From JAZNOQ01 sp045589215 (GTDB lineage Bacteria; Bacillota; Clostridia; Oscillospirales; CAG-272): a stretch of DNA of 21,861 bases. This document shows, in pieces, positions 1 through 8,159 of the stretch (within the stretch, counting starts at the first letter, position 1; each line of letters opens with the position of its first letter). The position numbers were made by a program, and so were the translations under genes. The notes beneath the pieces were generated by a model, which was not told the DNA's origin, did not search any database, and worked only from the letters and a program-made list of their open reading frames with translations. The stretch spans positions 1-21,861 of the forward strand of contig JAZNOQ010000123.1 in the NCBI GenBank assembly GCA_045589215.1. Reading direction: 5' to 3'.

Positions 1-10
1 GCAGGTTTAT

Positions 11-200
11 GGAGGAGAGGCTCCCTCCGGGAGGGAGCTGTCGAGCGAATGCGAGACTGAGGGAGGGTGCGTGACAATGAAGTGAATTTAAACTCAAAGT
101 CACGCAGGCTCCTTCCACCGCTAACGCGAGAACCCCCAAAACTCATTGCATTCGTTTCGGGGAACCCCGCCGCGGTCCCCCTCCCTCTCGGAGGGAGGCT
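11..200. repeat. Palindrome-rich intergenic repeat (REP/MITE-like)
   Basis: This gene-free stretch holds three inverted repeats. A 9-bp stem GCTCCCTCC/GGAGGGAGC lies at 20-28/30-38. A pair TGCGTGAC/GTCACGCA lies at 68-75/99-106. A stem CCTCCCTC/GAGGGAGG lies at 180-187/191-198. The first and third stems carry the same CTCCCTC core, so the whole region reads like an imperfect long palindrome with a symmetric centre. It carries no convincing start codon with a ribosome binding site. The 180-198 hairpin sits just past the glcD stop and could end that operon, but there is no T-run after it on the minus strand. Dispersal in the genome cannot be seen from one copy. Confidence 0.5.
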
Positions 201-215
201 TAGGACTACCTTATC

Positions 216-1610
216 TTAATAGCAGATCTTTCCGGGGTTCAGAATGTTCTTCGGGTCGAATACCGCTTTGATGCCCTGCATCAGAGCGATCGGCGTTTCG
301 CCGTACTGCTTCTTCAGGTATTCCTTCTTCGCGTATCCGATGCCGTGCTCGCCCGAAACAAGTCCGCCAAGCTCCTCTGCTTTCGCGTACATACGGTCGA
401 AGCAGGTCTCGAGCAGGTTCTTCCAAGCCTTGTCGTCGAGATCGTCGCGGCAGATGTAAACGTGCAGGTTGCCGTCGCCCGCGTGACCGAAGCTGGGGAT
501 ACGAACCTTCAATTCGTCTGCGAGGCCGTGGGTGAACTTGATGAATTCGTCGACCTTGTTGACGGGAACGACGACGTCGCATTCGTCCATTTCGGTGGTC
601 GAGGACTTGATCGCCTCAAGGAATGCGCCGCGCGCCGACCAGACAGCCTTCTTTCTTTCCTCGGTGTCGACGATGTACGCGTCGAGCGCGCCGATCGAGA
701 GACAGAGGTCTGCAACGACGTTCATATCGGCTTCGACCTGTGCGTCGGTATTGCCGTCGAAGGTCAGGAGGATATATGCGTCATTCTTCGTGTCGGGGAA
801 CTTCTTGCCGAGGTATGCCTCGGAGAAGAGGATGGTGTCACGGGACATATACTCGATCGCGGTCGGGATGACCTTCGTCGAGATGATCTTCGGAACCGAC
901 TCGATCGCGCTCTTCATATCGGGGAAGGGCACGAGCAGGCTGACCGATACCTTCGGCAGGGGAACGAGCTTCAGCACCGCCTCGGTGATCACGCAGAGCG
1001 TACCCTCCGAGCCGACGACCAGATCCTTCAGGCTGTAGCCCGAGCTGTTCTTTGCGACGGTCGCGCCGAGGGTGAGGATCTCGCCGTTCGGCATAACGAC
1101 GGTGAGCGAACGGACGTAGTCACGGGTGACGCCGTACTTGACGGCGCGCATGCCGCCTGCGTTGGTCGAAATGTTACCGCCGATGGTAGCCGACTTTTCG
1201 CCGGGATCGGGCGGATAGAGGAAATCGTTCTCCTCGGCAAATGCCGCAAGCTCCATCAGAAGGACACCGGGCTGAACCGTGACGGTCAGACGGTCTCTGT
1301 CGAGGGAGAGGATGCGGTTCATCTTCGTGGTCTCCATCAGGATACCGCCCTCAACGGGAACGGCAGAGCCGACGAGTCCCGTGCCGCTTCCGCGGACGGT
1401 TACGGGGATCGTGTTCGCATAGGCGAGCTTCATCACCTCGGAGATCTCCTCGGTCGTATGTACGCGTACAAGGACCTCGGGCATATGCTCGACACCGCCG
1501 AGCTCGTCGTGTGCGTAGTCGGGGCTGATCGCGTCGCCCGTGAGGACGTTTGCTTCTCCGACGATCGACTGTAATGCAAGAACGTCTTGTTCGGTTACTT
1601 TATTATACAT
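216..1610 (-). CDS. lctD: FAD-binding 2-hydroxyacid (lactate) dehydrogenase, GlcD/LctD family
   Basis: A flavoprotein of the GlcD/D-lactate dehydrogenase family (464 aa, usual length) that should oxidise a 2-hydroxyacid such as lactate to the 2-oxoacid in the cytoplasm. The N-terminal FAD-binding PCMH domain shows VRGSGTGLVGSAVP (about 72-85) and a PPDPGEKSATIGGN...NAGGMRAVKYG stretch (133-160). The C-terminal FAD-oxidase domain shows GHAGDGNLH (375-383) and SGEHGIG (419-425), the metal/substrate-site signatures. The ATG at 1610 has AAGGAG upstream and overlaps the etfA stop by 8 nt, so the two are translationally coupled. The order etfB-etfA-glcD is that of lctBCD in Acetobacterium woodii, where the complex bifurcates electrons to drive NAD-dependent lactate oxidation. 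The true substrate could be another 2-hydroxyacid such as glycolate. Confidence 0.9.
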   Translation of the reverse strand: MYNKVTEQDVLALQSIVGEANVLTGDAISPDYAHDELGGVEHMPEVLVRVHTTEEISEVMKLAYANTIPVTVRGSGTGLVGSAVPVEGGILMETTKMNRILSLDRDRLTVTVQPGVLLMELAAFAEENDFLYPPDPGEKSATIGGNISTNAGGMRAVKYGVTRDYVRSLTVVMPNGEILTLGATVAKNSSGYSLKDLVVGSEGTLCVITEAVLKLVPLPKVSVSLLVPFPDMKSAIESVPKIISTKVIPTAIEYMSRDTILFSEAYLGKKFPDTKNDAYILLTFDGNTDAQVEADMNVVADLCLSIGALDAYIVDTEERKKAVWSARGAFLEAIKSSTTEMDECDVVVPVNKVDEFIKFTHGLADELKVRIPSFGHAGDGNLHVYICRDDLDDKAWKNLLETCFDRMYAKAEELGGLVSGEHGIGYAKKEYLKKQYGETPIALMQGIKAVFDPKNILNPGKICY

Positions 1611-2796
1611 TCCCGTTCTCCTTTATCTTGTTCATTAGCATAGGAACGATTTCGTTCACGTCTCCGACGACGCAGTAGTGTGCAACGTCAAAGATGGGAG
1701 CGGAGGGATCCTGGTTTACGGCAACGATGCAGTCCGAGGACTTCATGCCTGCGGCGAACTGAACCGCGCCCGAGATACCGAGGCAAAGGATGAGCTTCGG
1801 CTTTACGGTACGGCCCGAAAGACCGATCTGATGCTTCGCGTCATAGATATTGCTCTCAACGAGAGGACGCGTGCAGGCAACGACACCGCCGAGGAGATCT
1901 GCAAGCTCCCCTGCCATCTGCCGCATTGCTTCGCCCGATGCGCCGCGGCCGACCGCGACGATCACGTCAGCCTCTGCAATATCGACGTCCTTCGGCTTTG
2001 CGTAGGACTCAAGCACCTCGATCGCAGATGCGAGCGCGTCCTTGCCGATCGACATCCGAACGATCTCGCCCGTCGGGTTATCGGTGGGCGTGGGCTCGGA
2101 GAACACCTTGTAACGTGCCGTGCAGAACTGCGGGCGGGTGTTCGGGGTGATGATCTGTGCCATGATGTTGCCGCCGAATGCGGGACGGATCTGCACGAGG
2201 TCGGTGTTTTCCTTCATCTCGAGGACCGTGCAGTCAGCGGTAAGACCCGTGCGGCAGCGTGCAGCTACGCGGGGAGCGAGCTGACGGCCGAGGTTGGTCG
2301 CGCCGACGAGGATCGAGGAGGGCTTATATTTTTCGATGAAATCGCAGAATGCTGCGGTGTACGGCTCGATGCGGAACTCTGCAAGTGCCTCATCGTCATA
2401 GACGAATACCTTGTCGACGCCGTAGCGGAGGAGATCCCTTGCACAGGCTTCGACGTTGTGTCCGATCAGGATCGCGTAGACGGGATGTCCCGTGACCGAT
2501 GCAAGCTCGCGTGCCTTGCCGCAAAGCTCGTACGTTACGCGGTGGAGCTTTCCGCCCGACGCGTCGGCGTAAACGCAAACGCCCTTCCAGAGCGACTTAT
2601 CGACTGCGGGAGCGGCTTCCTCCTCATATGTAACAACGCCCTCACCCTTACGGACGCACATCTTACACATCTTGCACGCCGACGAGATATCGAGCGCACT
2701 GCCGTTATAAGAAATTGCGTTAAAGGGACAGAGCTTTACGAGTGCCTCCGCCTTTTCGGGCGTGACCAGATTCTGATGAATAACGAGTTTTCCCAT
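1603..2796 (-). CDS. lctC: Electron transfer flavoprotein alpha subunit with N-terminal 4Fe-4S domain
   Basis: EtfA/FixB family, 397 aa. The N-terminus carries a ferredoxin-like segment with four cysteines, C23 in LCPFNAI and C41/C44/C47 in ACKMCKMC, enough for one [4Fe-4S] cluster. Classical EtfA lacks this, but LctC of the Acetobacterium woodii lactate dehydrogenase complex has it. The C-terminal FAD domain shows QIGLSGRTVKPKL (about 323-335) and GISGAVQFAAGM. It would pass electrons between LctD, EtfB flavin and ferredoxin. I chose the ATG at 2796 because AAGGAGG lies 8 nt upstream; an in-frame GTG at 2802 is too close to that site. The gap to etfB is 13 nt and the ribosome binding site overlaps the etfB stop. 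Confidence 0.9.
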   Translation of the reverse strand: MGKLVIHQNLVTPEKAEALVKLCPFNAISYNGSALDISSACKMCKMCVRKGEGVVTYEEEAAPAVDKSLWKGVCVYADASGGKLHRVTYELCGKARELASVTGHPVYAILIGHNVEACARDLLRYGVDKVFVYDDEALAEFRIEPYTAAFCDFIEKYKPSSILVGATNLGRQLAPRVAARCRTGLTADCTVLEMKENTDLVQIRPAFGGNIMAQIITPNTRPQFCTARYKVFSEPTPTDNPTGEIVRMSIGKDALASAIEVLESYAKPKDVDIAEADVIVAVGRGASGEAMRQMAGELADLLGGVVACTRPLVESNIYDAKHQIGLSGRTVKPKLILCLGISGAVQFAAGMKSSDCIVAVNQDPSAPIFDVAHYCVVGDVNEIVPMLMNKIKENGNV

Positions 2797-2809
2797 TGTC
2801 ACACCCTCC

Positions 2810-3598
2810 TTAGATCAGCTTCTTCGAGCGGAGGAGGGAATAAAGCTCCTCTGCCTGATGTGCGGCGTCGCCGCTGATGGTACATTTTTCTGCGTTCTTC
2901 TCGGGCGGGAAGATCCGTTCGACCTGCGTAGCAGAGCCCGAGAGACCGTAATGCGCGGGATCCTGATCGCCGAAATCCGCAAAGCTGAGGAAGCGTACTG
3001 CATCCTCTGTGAGCTGCTTCTTGACGCGGTAGGACGGCAGACGGGGCGTGTTTACGTCGGTCTCCATCGAGAGGAGGCAGGGCATTTTTACGCTCATCTT
3101 GACGTTCTTGTCGTCAAGACCTGCCGTGACGAATACGCATCCGTCACGAACGTCGTCGACCGACAGCACGTTCGACACGTTGGGAATGCCGAGGTATTCC
3201 GCGACCTCTGCGCCGACCTGTGCGGTGTCACCGTCGGTGGTCTGCTTTCCGCAAAGGATCACGTCGAATTCGCCGCACTTTTTGATGCCCTGAGAGAGGG
3301 TATATGCGGTCGCAAGCACGTCAGCACCTGCAAATTTACGGTCGGACAGCACGGTTCCGTGCGTCGCACCCATACAAACGGTCTCCTGAATGACCGCAGC
3401 CGCCTGAGGCGGGCCCATCGTGATGCTCTCTACGGCTCCGCCGTAGGTCTCGACCATCGAAAGAGCGGTCTCGATGCTGTAAAGATCGTAAGGGTTGATC
3501 TTACTCTGTATGCCGTTTCTTTTGAGAACGCCGGTTACGGGATCCACCTCTACATTATTAGAGCCCGGAACCTGCTTTACACAAACTAAAAGCTTCAT
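2810..3598 (-). CDS. lctB: Electron transfer flavoprotein beta subunit
   Basis: EtfB/FixA family, 262 aa, usual length. It starts with the typical MKLLVCVKQVPG and has the nucleotide-binding signature GKQTTDGDTAQVGAE (about 117-131). In bifurcating Etf proteins this site holds FAD and the subunit binds NAD(H). The ATG at 3598 is preceded by TGGAGGAAT, and upstream in-frame starts lack a site. First gene of the minus-strand lctBCD-like operon, with a clear promoter at 3631-3659. Together with the ferredoxin-domain EtfA and LctD it should form a soluble complex coupling 2-hydroxyacid oxidation to NAD reduction at the expense of reduced ferredoxin. The bifurcating role is inferred from family and gene order. 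Confidence 0.9.
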   Translation of the reverse strand: MKLLVCVKQVPGSNNVEVDPVTGVLKRNGIQSKINPYDLYSIETALSMVETYGGAVESITMGPPQAAAVIQETVCMGATHGTVLSDRKFAGADVLATAYTLSQGIKKCGEFDVILCGKQTTDGDTAQVGAEVAEYLGIPNVSNVLSVDDVRDGCVFVTAGLDDKNVKMSVKMPCLLSMETDVNTPRLPSYRVKKQLTEDAVRFLSFADFGDQDPAHYGLSGSATQVERIFPPEKNAEKCTISGDAAHQAEELYSLLRSKKLI

Positions 3599-3630
3599 AG
3601 ATTCCTCCATAAAAATGATCAATTAAGGTC

Positions 3631-3659
3631 ATTATACCATAGCGTCCAAAAAAATGCAA
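3631..3659 (-). promoter_or_regulatory. Sigma-A promoter of the etfB-etfA-glcD operon
   Basis: On the minus strand TTGCAT (3659-3654) and TATAAT (3636-3631) are separated by 17 bp. Transcription would begin about 25 nt before the etfB start codon at 3598. The consensus -10 and ideal spacing make this a good housekeeping promoter. No obvious operator dyad overlaps it. Confidence 0.75.
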
Positions 3660-3732
3660 TATCTTTTTCCTTGTTGATGAGAAGATTTTCCCTTTTTTGT
3701 CGAAATTTTCGGTGAAAATAGACTTTTTGCGG

Positions 3733-4497
3733 TCAGCTCCGATGCTTCTTATTACGGTATTCGGAGGGGGAGAGCCCGACGCGCTGTGCGAATGCCGTCC
3801 GAAAATATTTGACGTCGGAGAACCCCGACATCGCGGCGGTCTCCTTCACCGAGTAGTAGCCCGACCTTAGCAGGCTCTTTGCGTAGTCGAAGCGCAGACC
3901 GAGCAGACCTTCGAGGGGAGTCTCTCCGAAATGCTCCTTATAGACCTTGCGGAAGTAGACCTCACTTACGTGGCACGCGCCCGAAAGCTCGGTCACGGAG
4001 AGGCTGTGCCGCCTGAAGTCGCGGTGCAGAAGCTCGACACCGGGGCGGATGATCGACGGAAGGGGATCGCTGTCCTGCAGTTTTGCTTTTTGGGCGTTTT
4101 CGAAGATCGAATACAGGATCGACATACAGCGGTTATGCCGCCACAGTGGGTCGCAGGTCTCCCATTCGGCGTGCAGGCGGAGAAAAAGCTCGCGCAGTGC
4201 GGGGATATTGCGGAAAAGCTCGATGCGGTCAGAGGACTCACCGTAGCACCTGAGATGCACGACGATCAGCTCCTCTGCGGTTCGGTTTACGGTATAATCG
4301 ACGCCTGCGGGGATGTAGATCATGCTTCCAGCGTCGGCAACGATCTCGGTGCTTGCAAACGAAAAGCGGCTTTCCCCCTTGAGACGAAAGGCAATCGCGG
4401 TATATTGTCGGTTCTTTGCTGTTTTTCTCCTCGGTTCTCTGTGGACGTGGTAAATTCCCATAATAGAAAATCCGCGGGATGTATTGTCGAGCATCAT
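3733..4497 (-). CDS. AraC family transcriptional regulator
   Basis: 254 aa one-component regulator. The N-terminal half is a cupin-like ligand-binding domain (IPAGVDYTVNR region). The last 100 residues are an AraC/XylS double helix-turn-helix (LSVTELSGACHVSEVYFRKVYKEHFG, then VKETAAMSGFSDVKYFRTAFAQRVG and the closing SPSEYR). The ATG at 4497 follows GGAGGTGATAAA; upstream in-frame starts would lie across the promoter. It is divergent from the BNR_4/Gfo-Idh operon, the usual arrangement for an AraC activator of a sugar locus, so that operon is its most likely target. It also lies upstream of the etfB promoter in the same direction with no strong terminator between, so regulation of or read-through into lctBCD is possible. 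Confidence 0.88.
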   Translation of the reverse strand: MMLDNTSRGFSIMGIYHVHREPRRKTAKNRQYTAIAFRLKGESRFSFASTEIVADAGSMIYIPAGVDYTVNRTAEELIVVHLRCYGESSDRIELFRNIPALRELFLRLHAEWETCDPLWRHNRCMSILYSIFENAQKAKLQDSDPLPSIIRPGVELLHRDFRRHSLSVTELSGACHVSEVYFRKVYKEHFGETPLEGLLGLRFDYAKSLLRSGYYSVKETAAMSGFSDVKYFRTAFAQRVGLSPSEYRNKKHRS

Positions 4498-4515
4498 TTT
4501 ATCACCTCCGATTCT

Positions 4516-4544
4516 ATTATACAGCATTTTGTTTCGAAATTCAA
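4516..4544 (-). promoter_or_regulatory. Sigma-A promoter of the AraC gene
   Basis: On the minus strand TTGAAT (4544-4539) and TATAAT (4521-4516) have a 17-bp spacer, and the -10 box lies about 18 nt from the start codon, giving a very short leader. Confidence 0.7.
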
Positions 4545-4586
4545 CCCTTTCTTTTCGTTTTTTTGGTTTTTTTATGCTTTGATCCA

Positions 4587-4595
4587 TGATATAAT
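4587..4595 (+). promoter_or_regulatory. Extended -10 promoter of the BNR_4/Gfo-Idh operon
   Basis: TGATATAAT is an extended -10 element about 45 nt before the start codon at 4641. The -35 region is only a T-rich run, which suggests dependence on the extended -10 and possibly on an activator such as the divergent AraC protein. Confidence 0.6.
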
Positions 4596-4640
4596 GAAGC
4601 CAACGTAAATATTACGAAAATATGATTCGGAGGACTTATT

Positions 4641-5945
4641 ATGTTAATCAACCACGAACGCGCGAAGGAGGTACGCATCAAGCGTGCCAACACCGACTGG
4701 TGGATCCACGAGCAGAGCATGGTAGGCTGCAACGGTATGACCTACATTGCGTACTACAATGACATCGGTGAGATCCACGTCAAGGAGCTTGACGCTAAGT
4801 GCAGCCGCACCCCGAGCCGTGACGTCACGCTTTGCCGTCTGAATTCAAACTATGCGGACGAGCATAACTCGCCCTCGATCTGTGTGATGGAGAATGGCAC
4901 GATCGTCGTTGCCTACACGGGACACGCCTATAACAATTCGATCCGCTACCGCGTGACCGAGCGTCCGTACGACATTATGTCCTTCGGCCCCGAAAAGGAG
5001 CTTGAATATACGGGATCTGTCACCTACGCACAGCTTTCCGAGAACTGCCACCGCGGCGAGCTTTGGCTCTTTGCACGCGTGAGCCGCGTGACGTGGGAGT
5101 TCCGCTATTCGAAGGACGAGGGCAAGACCTGGAGCGAGCCCCACAAGTTCCTCGAGTCGGATGCGGGCGGACTGTTCTATTTTGATATCCACCGTCAGCT
5201 CTGCCGCACGAAGGCACGCGGCGCTTACGAGCAGTGGATGTTCGCACTTTACGGTCATCCGCGCATCTCGAAGGACCACACCGTCCGCAGCGGTATCTTC
5301 GACGAGGACGGCAATCTCCTCACGATGGACGGCGAAGAGACGGGTGTCAACCTGTTCGAGGGCGGAATGCTCGACCTCAAGGCACTTGACAAGGTCTACG
5401 AGTCTCCCGAGGGAACGACCGTTCGTCTCTGCGCAGTGTCGCCCCTGCCGCCTTACCGCGTCGGTGTTGCAAGCTTTGTGCTGAATAAGCCCGAAACCCT
5501 CACGTATTATTCCGCGACGTGGAGAGAGGGCAAGTGGAATCTGTCCGCGCCCATCGCGAAGGGTGGGGAATTCCTCTCGCCCGACAATATGCTCGACGGC
5601 TCGCAGACCTACGTCGGCGGTATGGCGTACTATTACGGCGTCGGCGAAATGGGACTTTCGAAGAAGCATCCCGCGCCCACCTATTCGAACCGCCTTTACA
5701 TCGCGAGATTTGACGGCAAGGACCGTGTGCTGGAAAGCTACATCACGCACGACCTCGGGGATACCTATACCCTTGAGCAAACGATCCGTAGAATTCCCGG
5801 GGAAAACGGCATCAAGATCTGGCGTCCCGTCGTTCCGATCTACGCGCAGGACAATCTCCCCGTCTATTGGCACGAGGGTCCCTACGGCGCACACACGGGC
5901 GGCTGGTGCTCTGACGTTGTGACCTACGTCGAATACGATGATTGA
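4641..5945 (+). CDS. BNR_4-type beta-propeller protein, possible polysaccharide lyase or glycosidase
   Basis: 434 aa, no signal peptide, so probably cytoplasmic. The segment at about 73-110 (DEHNSPS, then ENGTIVVAYTGH and IRYRVTERPYDI) fits the start of the BNR_4 family, and an Asp-box SKDEGKTW lies at 157-164, typical of sialidase-like propellers. BNR_4 proteins include ulvan/rhamnogalacturonan-type polysaccharide lyases and uncharacterised members; the exact activity cannot be called here. The start has GGAGG 8 nt upstream. It is first in an operon with two Gfo/Idh/MocA oxidoreductases, which suggests processing of an intracellular oligosaccharide or uronate followed by oxidation or epimerisation of the product. 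Confidence 0.7.
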   Translation: MLINHERAKEVRIKRANTDWWIHEQSMVGCNGMTYIAYYNDIGEIHVKELDAKCSRTPSRDVTLCRLNSNYADEHNSPSICVMENGTIVVAYTGHAYNNSIRYRVTERPYDIMSFGPEKELEYTGSVTYAQLSENCHRGELWLFARVSRVTWEFRYSKDEGKTWSEPHKFLESDAGGLFYFDIHRQLCRTKARGAYEQWMFALYGHPRISKDHTVRSGIFDEDGNLLTMDGEETGVNLFEGGMLDLKALDKVYESPEGTTVRLCAVSPLPPYRVGVASFVLNKPETLTYYSATWREGKWNLSAPIAKGGEFLSPDNMLDGSQTYVGGMAYYYGVGEMGLSKKHPAPTYSNRLYIARFDGKDRVLESYITHDLGDTYTLEQTIRRIPGENGIKIWRPVVPIYAQDNLPVYWHEGPYGAHTGGWCSDVVTYVEYDD

Positions 5946-5955
5946 GGACAAAAGG

Positions 5956-6891
5956 ATGAAGGTCTGTTATATCGGTAACTGCGGGCACTCGAAGGAGGCT
6001 CATAAGGTTCTGAAAAAACGCGAGGGCGTTACGCTGTGCGGGATCGCTCCCGGGAGCGAATACGAGAGCGAGGAGAAGCTTCTGAAGCTCGGTGTTCCGC
6101 TTTACTCCTCCTACGAAAAAATGCTTGACGAGGTGCGCCCCGATCTCGCGATCGTCTCTCCCGTGTTTGGGAAGACCGCCGAGGTGATACTTGCGTGTGC
6201 CGCGCGCGGGATCGACGTTTTTTCGGAGAAGCCCGTTGCGACGACGCTTGAGGATCTCGAAAGGGTCGAAAAGGCGGTGAAGGAGGCGGGCATCCGCTTT
6301 TCCGCGATGCATTTTCTGCGCTTCCGTCCCTCGTTCTATACCGCCGCACAGATGGTAAAGAACGGCGCGATCGGTGACGTTCGTCTCCTCACGGCGCAGA
6401 AGAGCTATAAGTTCGGCACGCGCCCGACGTGGTACTACGACCGCACGCTGTACGGCGGCACGATCCCGTGGGTGGGCATCCACGCGATCGATTGGGTCTA
6501 CGCCTTTTCGGGGAAGAAATTCCTGTCTGTGAACGCAAGAGCATTCGGCTCTCCCGAAACGCACGCGCTCTGTCAGTTCGAGCTTGAGGACGGGGCGATG
6601 GCATCGGTCAATCTCGACTATTACCGTCCCGCATCCGCGCCGACACACGATGACGACCGCATCCGCTGTGCGGGTACGGAGGGTGTCATTGAGGTCACGC
6701 GCGACCGCATCGTTCTGATCGACAAGGACGGTGAACGCGAGATCGCTCCGACCGAGGCACCGAACCTGTTCGCGAGCTTCCTTGACGGGGAGGCGCTCCT
6801 ATCCGCAGAGGAGGTCTTTTACCTCACGCGCGTGGTGCTTTCTGCGCGTGACGCGGCAGACTGTGGGGAAACGATCAAAATAGAGGTATGA
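5956..6891 (+). CDS. Gfo/Idh/MocA family oxidoreductase
   Basis: 311 aa NAD(P)-dependent sugar-type dehydrogenase. The N-terminal Rossmann fold begins MKVCYIGNCGHSKEA, which departs from the usual GxGxxG. EKPVAT (about 91-96) holds the catalytic/nicotinamide-binding EKP motif, and GGTIPWVGIHAIDW in the C-terminal domain carries the conserved histidine region. I chose the ATG at 5956, preceded by GAGGACAAAAGG; an ATG at 5938 overlapping the previous stop is possible but has no better site. Tightly coupled to its neighbours. The family oxidises or epimerises sugars, inositols and sugar acids; the substrate here is unknown. Confidence 0.85.
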   Translation: MKVCYIGNCGHSKEAHKVLKKREGVTLCGIAPGSEYESEEKLLKLGVPLYSSYEKMLDEVRPDLAIVSPVFGKTAEVILACAARGIDVFSEKPVATTLEDLERVEKAVKEAGIRFSAMHFLRFRPSFYTAAQMVKNGAIGDVRLLTAQKSYKFGTRPTWYYDRTLYGGTIPWVGIHAIDWVYAFSGKKFLSVNARAFGSPETHALCQFELEDGAMASVNLDYYRPASAPTHDDDRIRCAGTEGVIEVTRDRIVLIDKDGEREIAPTEAPNLFASFLDGEALLSAEEVFYLTRVVLSARDAADCGETIKIEV

Positions 6892-6892
6892 T

Positions 6893-8011
6893 ATGAAAAT
6901 TTTACTCGTTGGGGCGGGAGGATATGCCGCCAATTACGTGAAGTCTCTTTTGAAGAATACCGATCCCGACGTCCATTGGGTCGGTGTGGTCGATCCGTAT
7001 TTTGATGCGAGCAAGGTGAAGGACAGTATCGTCGAAGCGGGTATTCCCGTTTATAACGATATGGAGGAGTTTTATAAAGAAAACACCGCCGATCTCGTCC
7101 TGATCGCAACGCCGCCCTTCCTCCACGGACAGCAGAGCCATACGGCACTCGCGCACGGCGCGTGCGTTCTGTGTGAAAAGCCCCTTTGTCCGACGATCGA
7201 GGAGGCAGAGGAAATGCTCGGCTTTGAAAAGGAATACGGAAAATTCCTCGCGATCGGATATCAGTGGTCGTATTCGGATGCCATTCAGGCATTGAAGCGT
7301 GACATCCTCGGTGGTGTTCTCGGACGTCCCGTTTCGATGAAAACGATGATCAGCTGGCCGCGTACCCACACCTATTATGCACGCGGCGGCGGCTGGGGCG
7401 GACGGATCGAGAGAAACGGCATCACCGTGCTTGACTCGATCGCGTCGAATGCCTGCGCGCATTATCTCCACAATATGATCTTCCTGCTCGGTGACCGTAT
7501 GGAGATCGCTGCGTCGCCCGTCACGATCGACGCATGGCTGCGCCGTGCGAACGACATCGAGACCTTCGACACCTGTGCGATCAGGCTCGGAATGAAGGAC
7601 GGCACGCCCCTTCTGTTCGTCGCGTCACACGCCGCGAAGGAACGGCTTGACCCTGTGTTCGTCTACACCTTTGAAAACGCAGAGGTGCGGTATAACGAAG
7701 GGGAGGAGGGCTCGGAGATCGTTGCGTACTTTAGGGATGGAAGCACGAAGAGCTACGGATGCCCGAAGAAGAAAAACTTCAAAAAGATCTGGGACTGTGT
7801 GGAGGCTGTAAAGACGGGGACCCGTCCGATCTGCACGGTCGAGACCGCGATGGAGCATACGCGGGTGATCGGTCGACTGCATCGTGAGTGCGAGATCGAA
7901 AGCTTCCCGCCCGACACCGTTATTGAGGACGTTGAGGGCGATCGCGTATACGTAGAGGGGCTCTACGAAACGCTTTGCGAGATCTACGAAAGCGGCGAAT
8001 TGCCGAAGTAA
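6893..8011 (+). CDS. Gfo/Idh/MocA family oxidoreductase
   Basis: 372 aa, a second and only distantly similar member of the family. The Rossmann glycine motif is VGAGGYA (6-12) and the EKP motif lies at 95-97 in CEKPLCPT. It starts 1 nt after the preceding stop with the ribosome binding site inside the upstream gene, so the two are co-translated. Two paralogous Gfo/Idh enzymes side by side are typical of pathways with an oxidation and a later reduction, for example inositol or uncommon sugar routes, but no substrate can be assigned. The operon ends at the terminator that follows. Confidence 0.87.
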   Translation: MKILLVGAGGYAANYVKSLLKNTDPDVHWVGVVDPYFDASKVKDSIVEAGIPVYNDMEEFYKENTADLVLIATPPFLHGQQSHTALAHGACVLCEKPLCPTIEEAEEMLGFEKEYGKFLAIGYQWSYSDAIQALKRDILGGVLGRPVSMKTMISWPRTHTYYARGGGWGGRIERNGITVLDSIASNACAHYLHNMIFLLGDRMEIAASPVTIDAWLRRANDIETFDTCAIRLGMKDGTPLLFVASHAAKERLDPVFVYTFENAEVRYNEGEEGSEIVAYFRDGSTKSYGCPKKKNFKKIWDCVEAVKTGTRPICTVETAMEHTRVIGRLHRECEIESFPPDTVIEDVEGDRVYVEGLYETLCEIYESGELPK

Positions 8012-8015
8012 ATAA

Positions 8016-8058
8016 CGGGGCTGTCTCAAATAGGTGAGACAGCCCCGCTGTTTTTTTT
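8016..8058 (+). terminator. Strong intrinsic terminator
   Basis: A perfect 13-bp stem CGGGGCTGTCTCA/TGAGACAGCCCCG (8016-8028/8035-8047) with a 6-nt loop is followed by CTG and eight T. It closes the BNR_4/Gfo-Idh operon and isolates it from the methyltransferase cluster. Confidence 0.92.
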
Positions 8059-8061
8059 GTT

Positions 8062-8142
8062 TTAATTGAGGCTCTTTTCTTCCGTCGAGATCGTGACGCC
8101 GTACAGAAATTTATCGGGTTTTGTTCGGTCTTTTTGAGAAAA
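8062..8142 (-). pseudogene. Remnant of a ferredoxin-gene 3' end
   Basis: A short minus-strand frame reads ...PDKFLYGVTISTEEKSLN and stop. The intact ferredoxin-like protein at 16644-17342 ends ...GKFIPWRVVTISTDGRILD and stop. VTIST plus six residues to the stop is shared, and 17 nt are identical (8082-8098 versus 16664-16680). In both places the frame ends about 15 nt from a hairpin containing CAGCCCCG, at nearly the same distance. The rest of the gene is missing here, so this looks like a decayed partial copy, or a shared mobile 3' segment. Confidence 0.45.
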
Positions 8143-8159
8143 TTAAAAATAAAACCTTA

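Noticed and set aside
345..1574. 409-codon plus-strand frame opposite the glcD gene
   Set aside because: It is the antisense shadow of a clear GlcD protein; no ribosome binding site, and the translation is arginine/aspartate-rich without any domain.
1678..2877. 399-codon plus-strand frame opposite etfA
   Set aside because: Antisense shadow produced by high GC codon use; the minus-strand EtfA has full family motifs.
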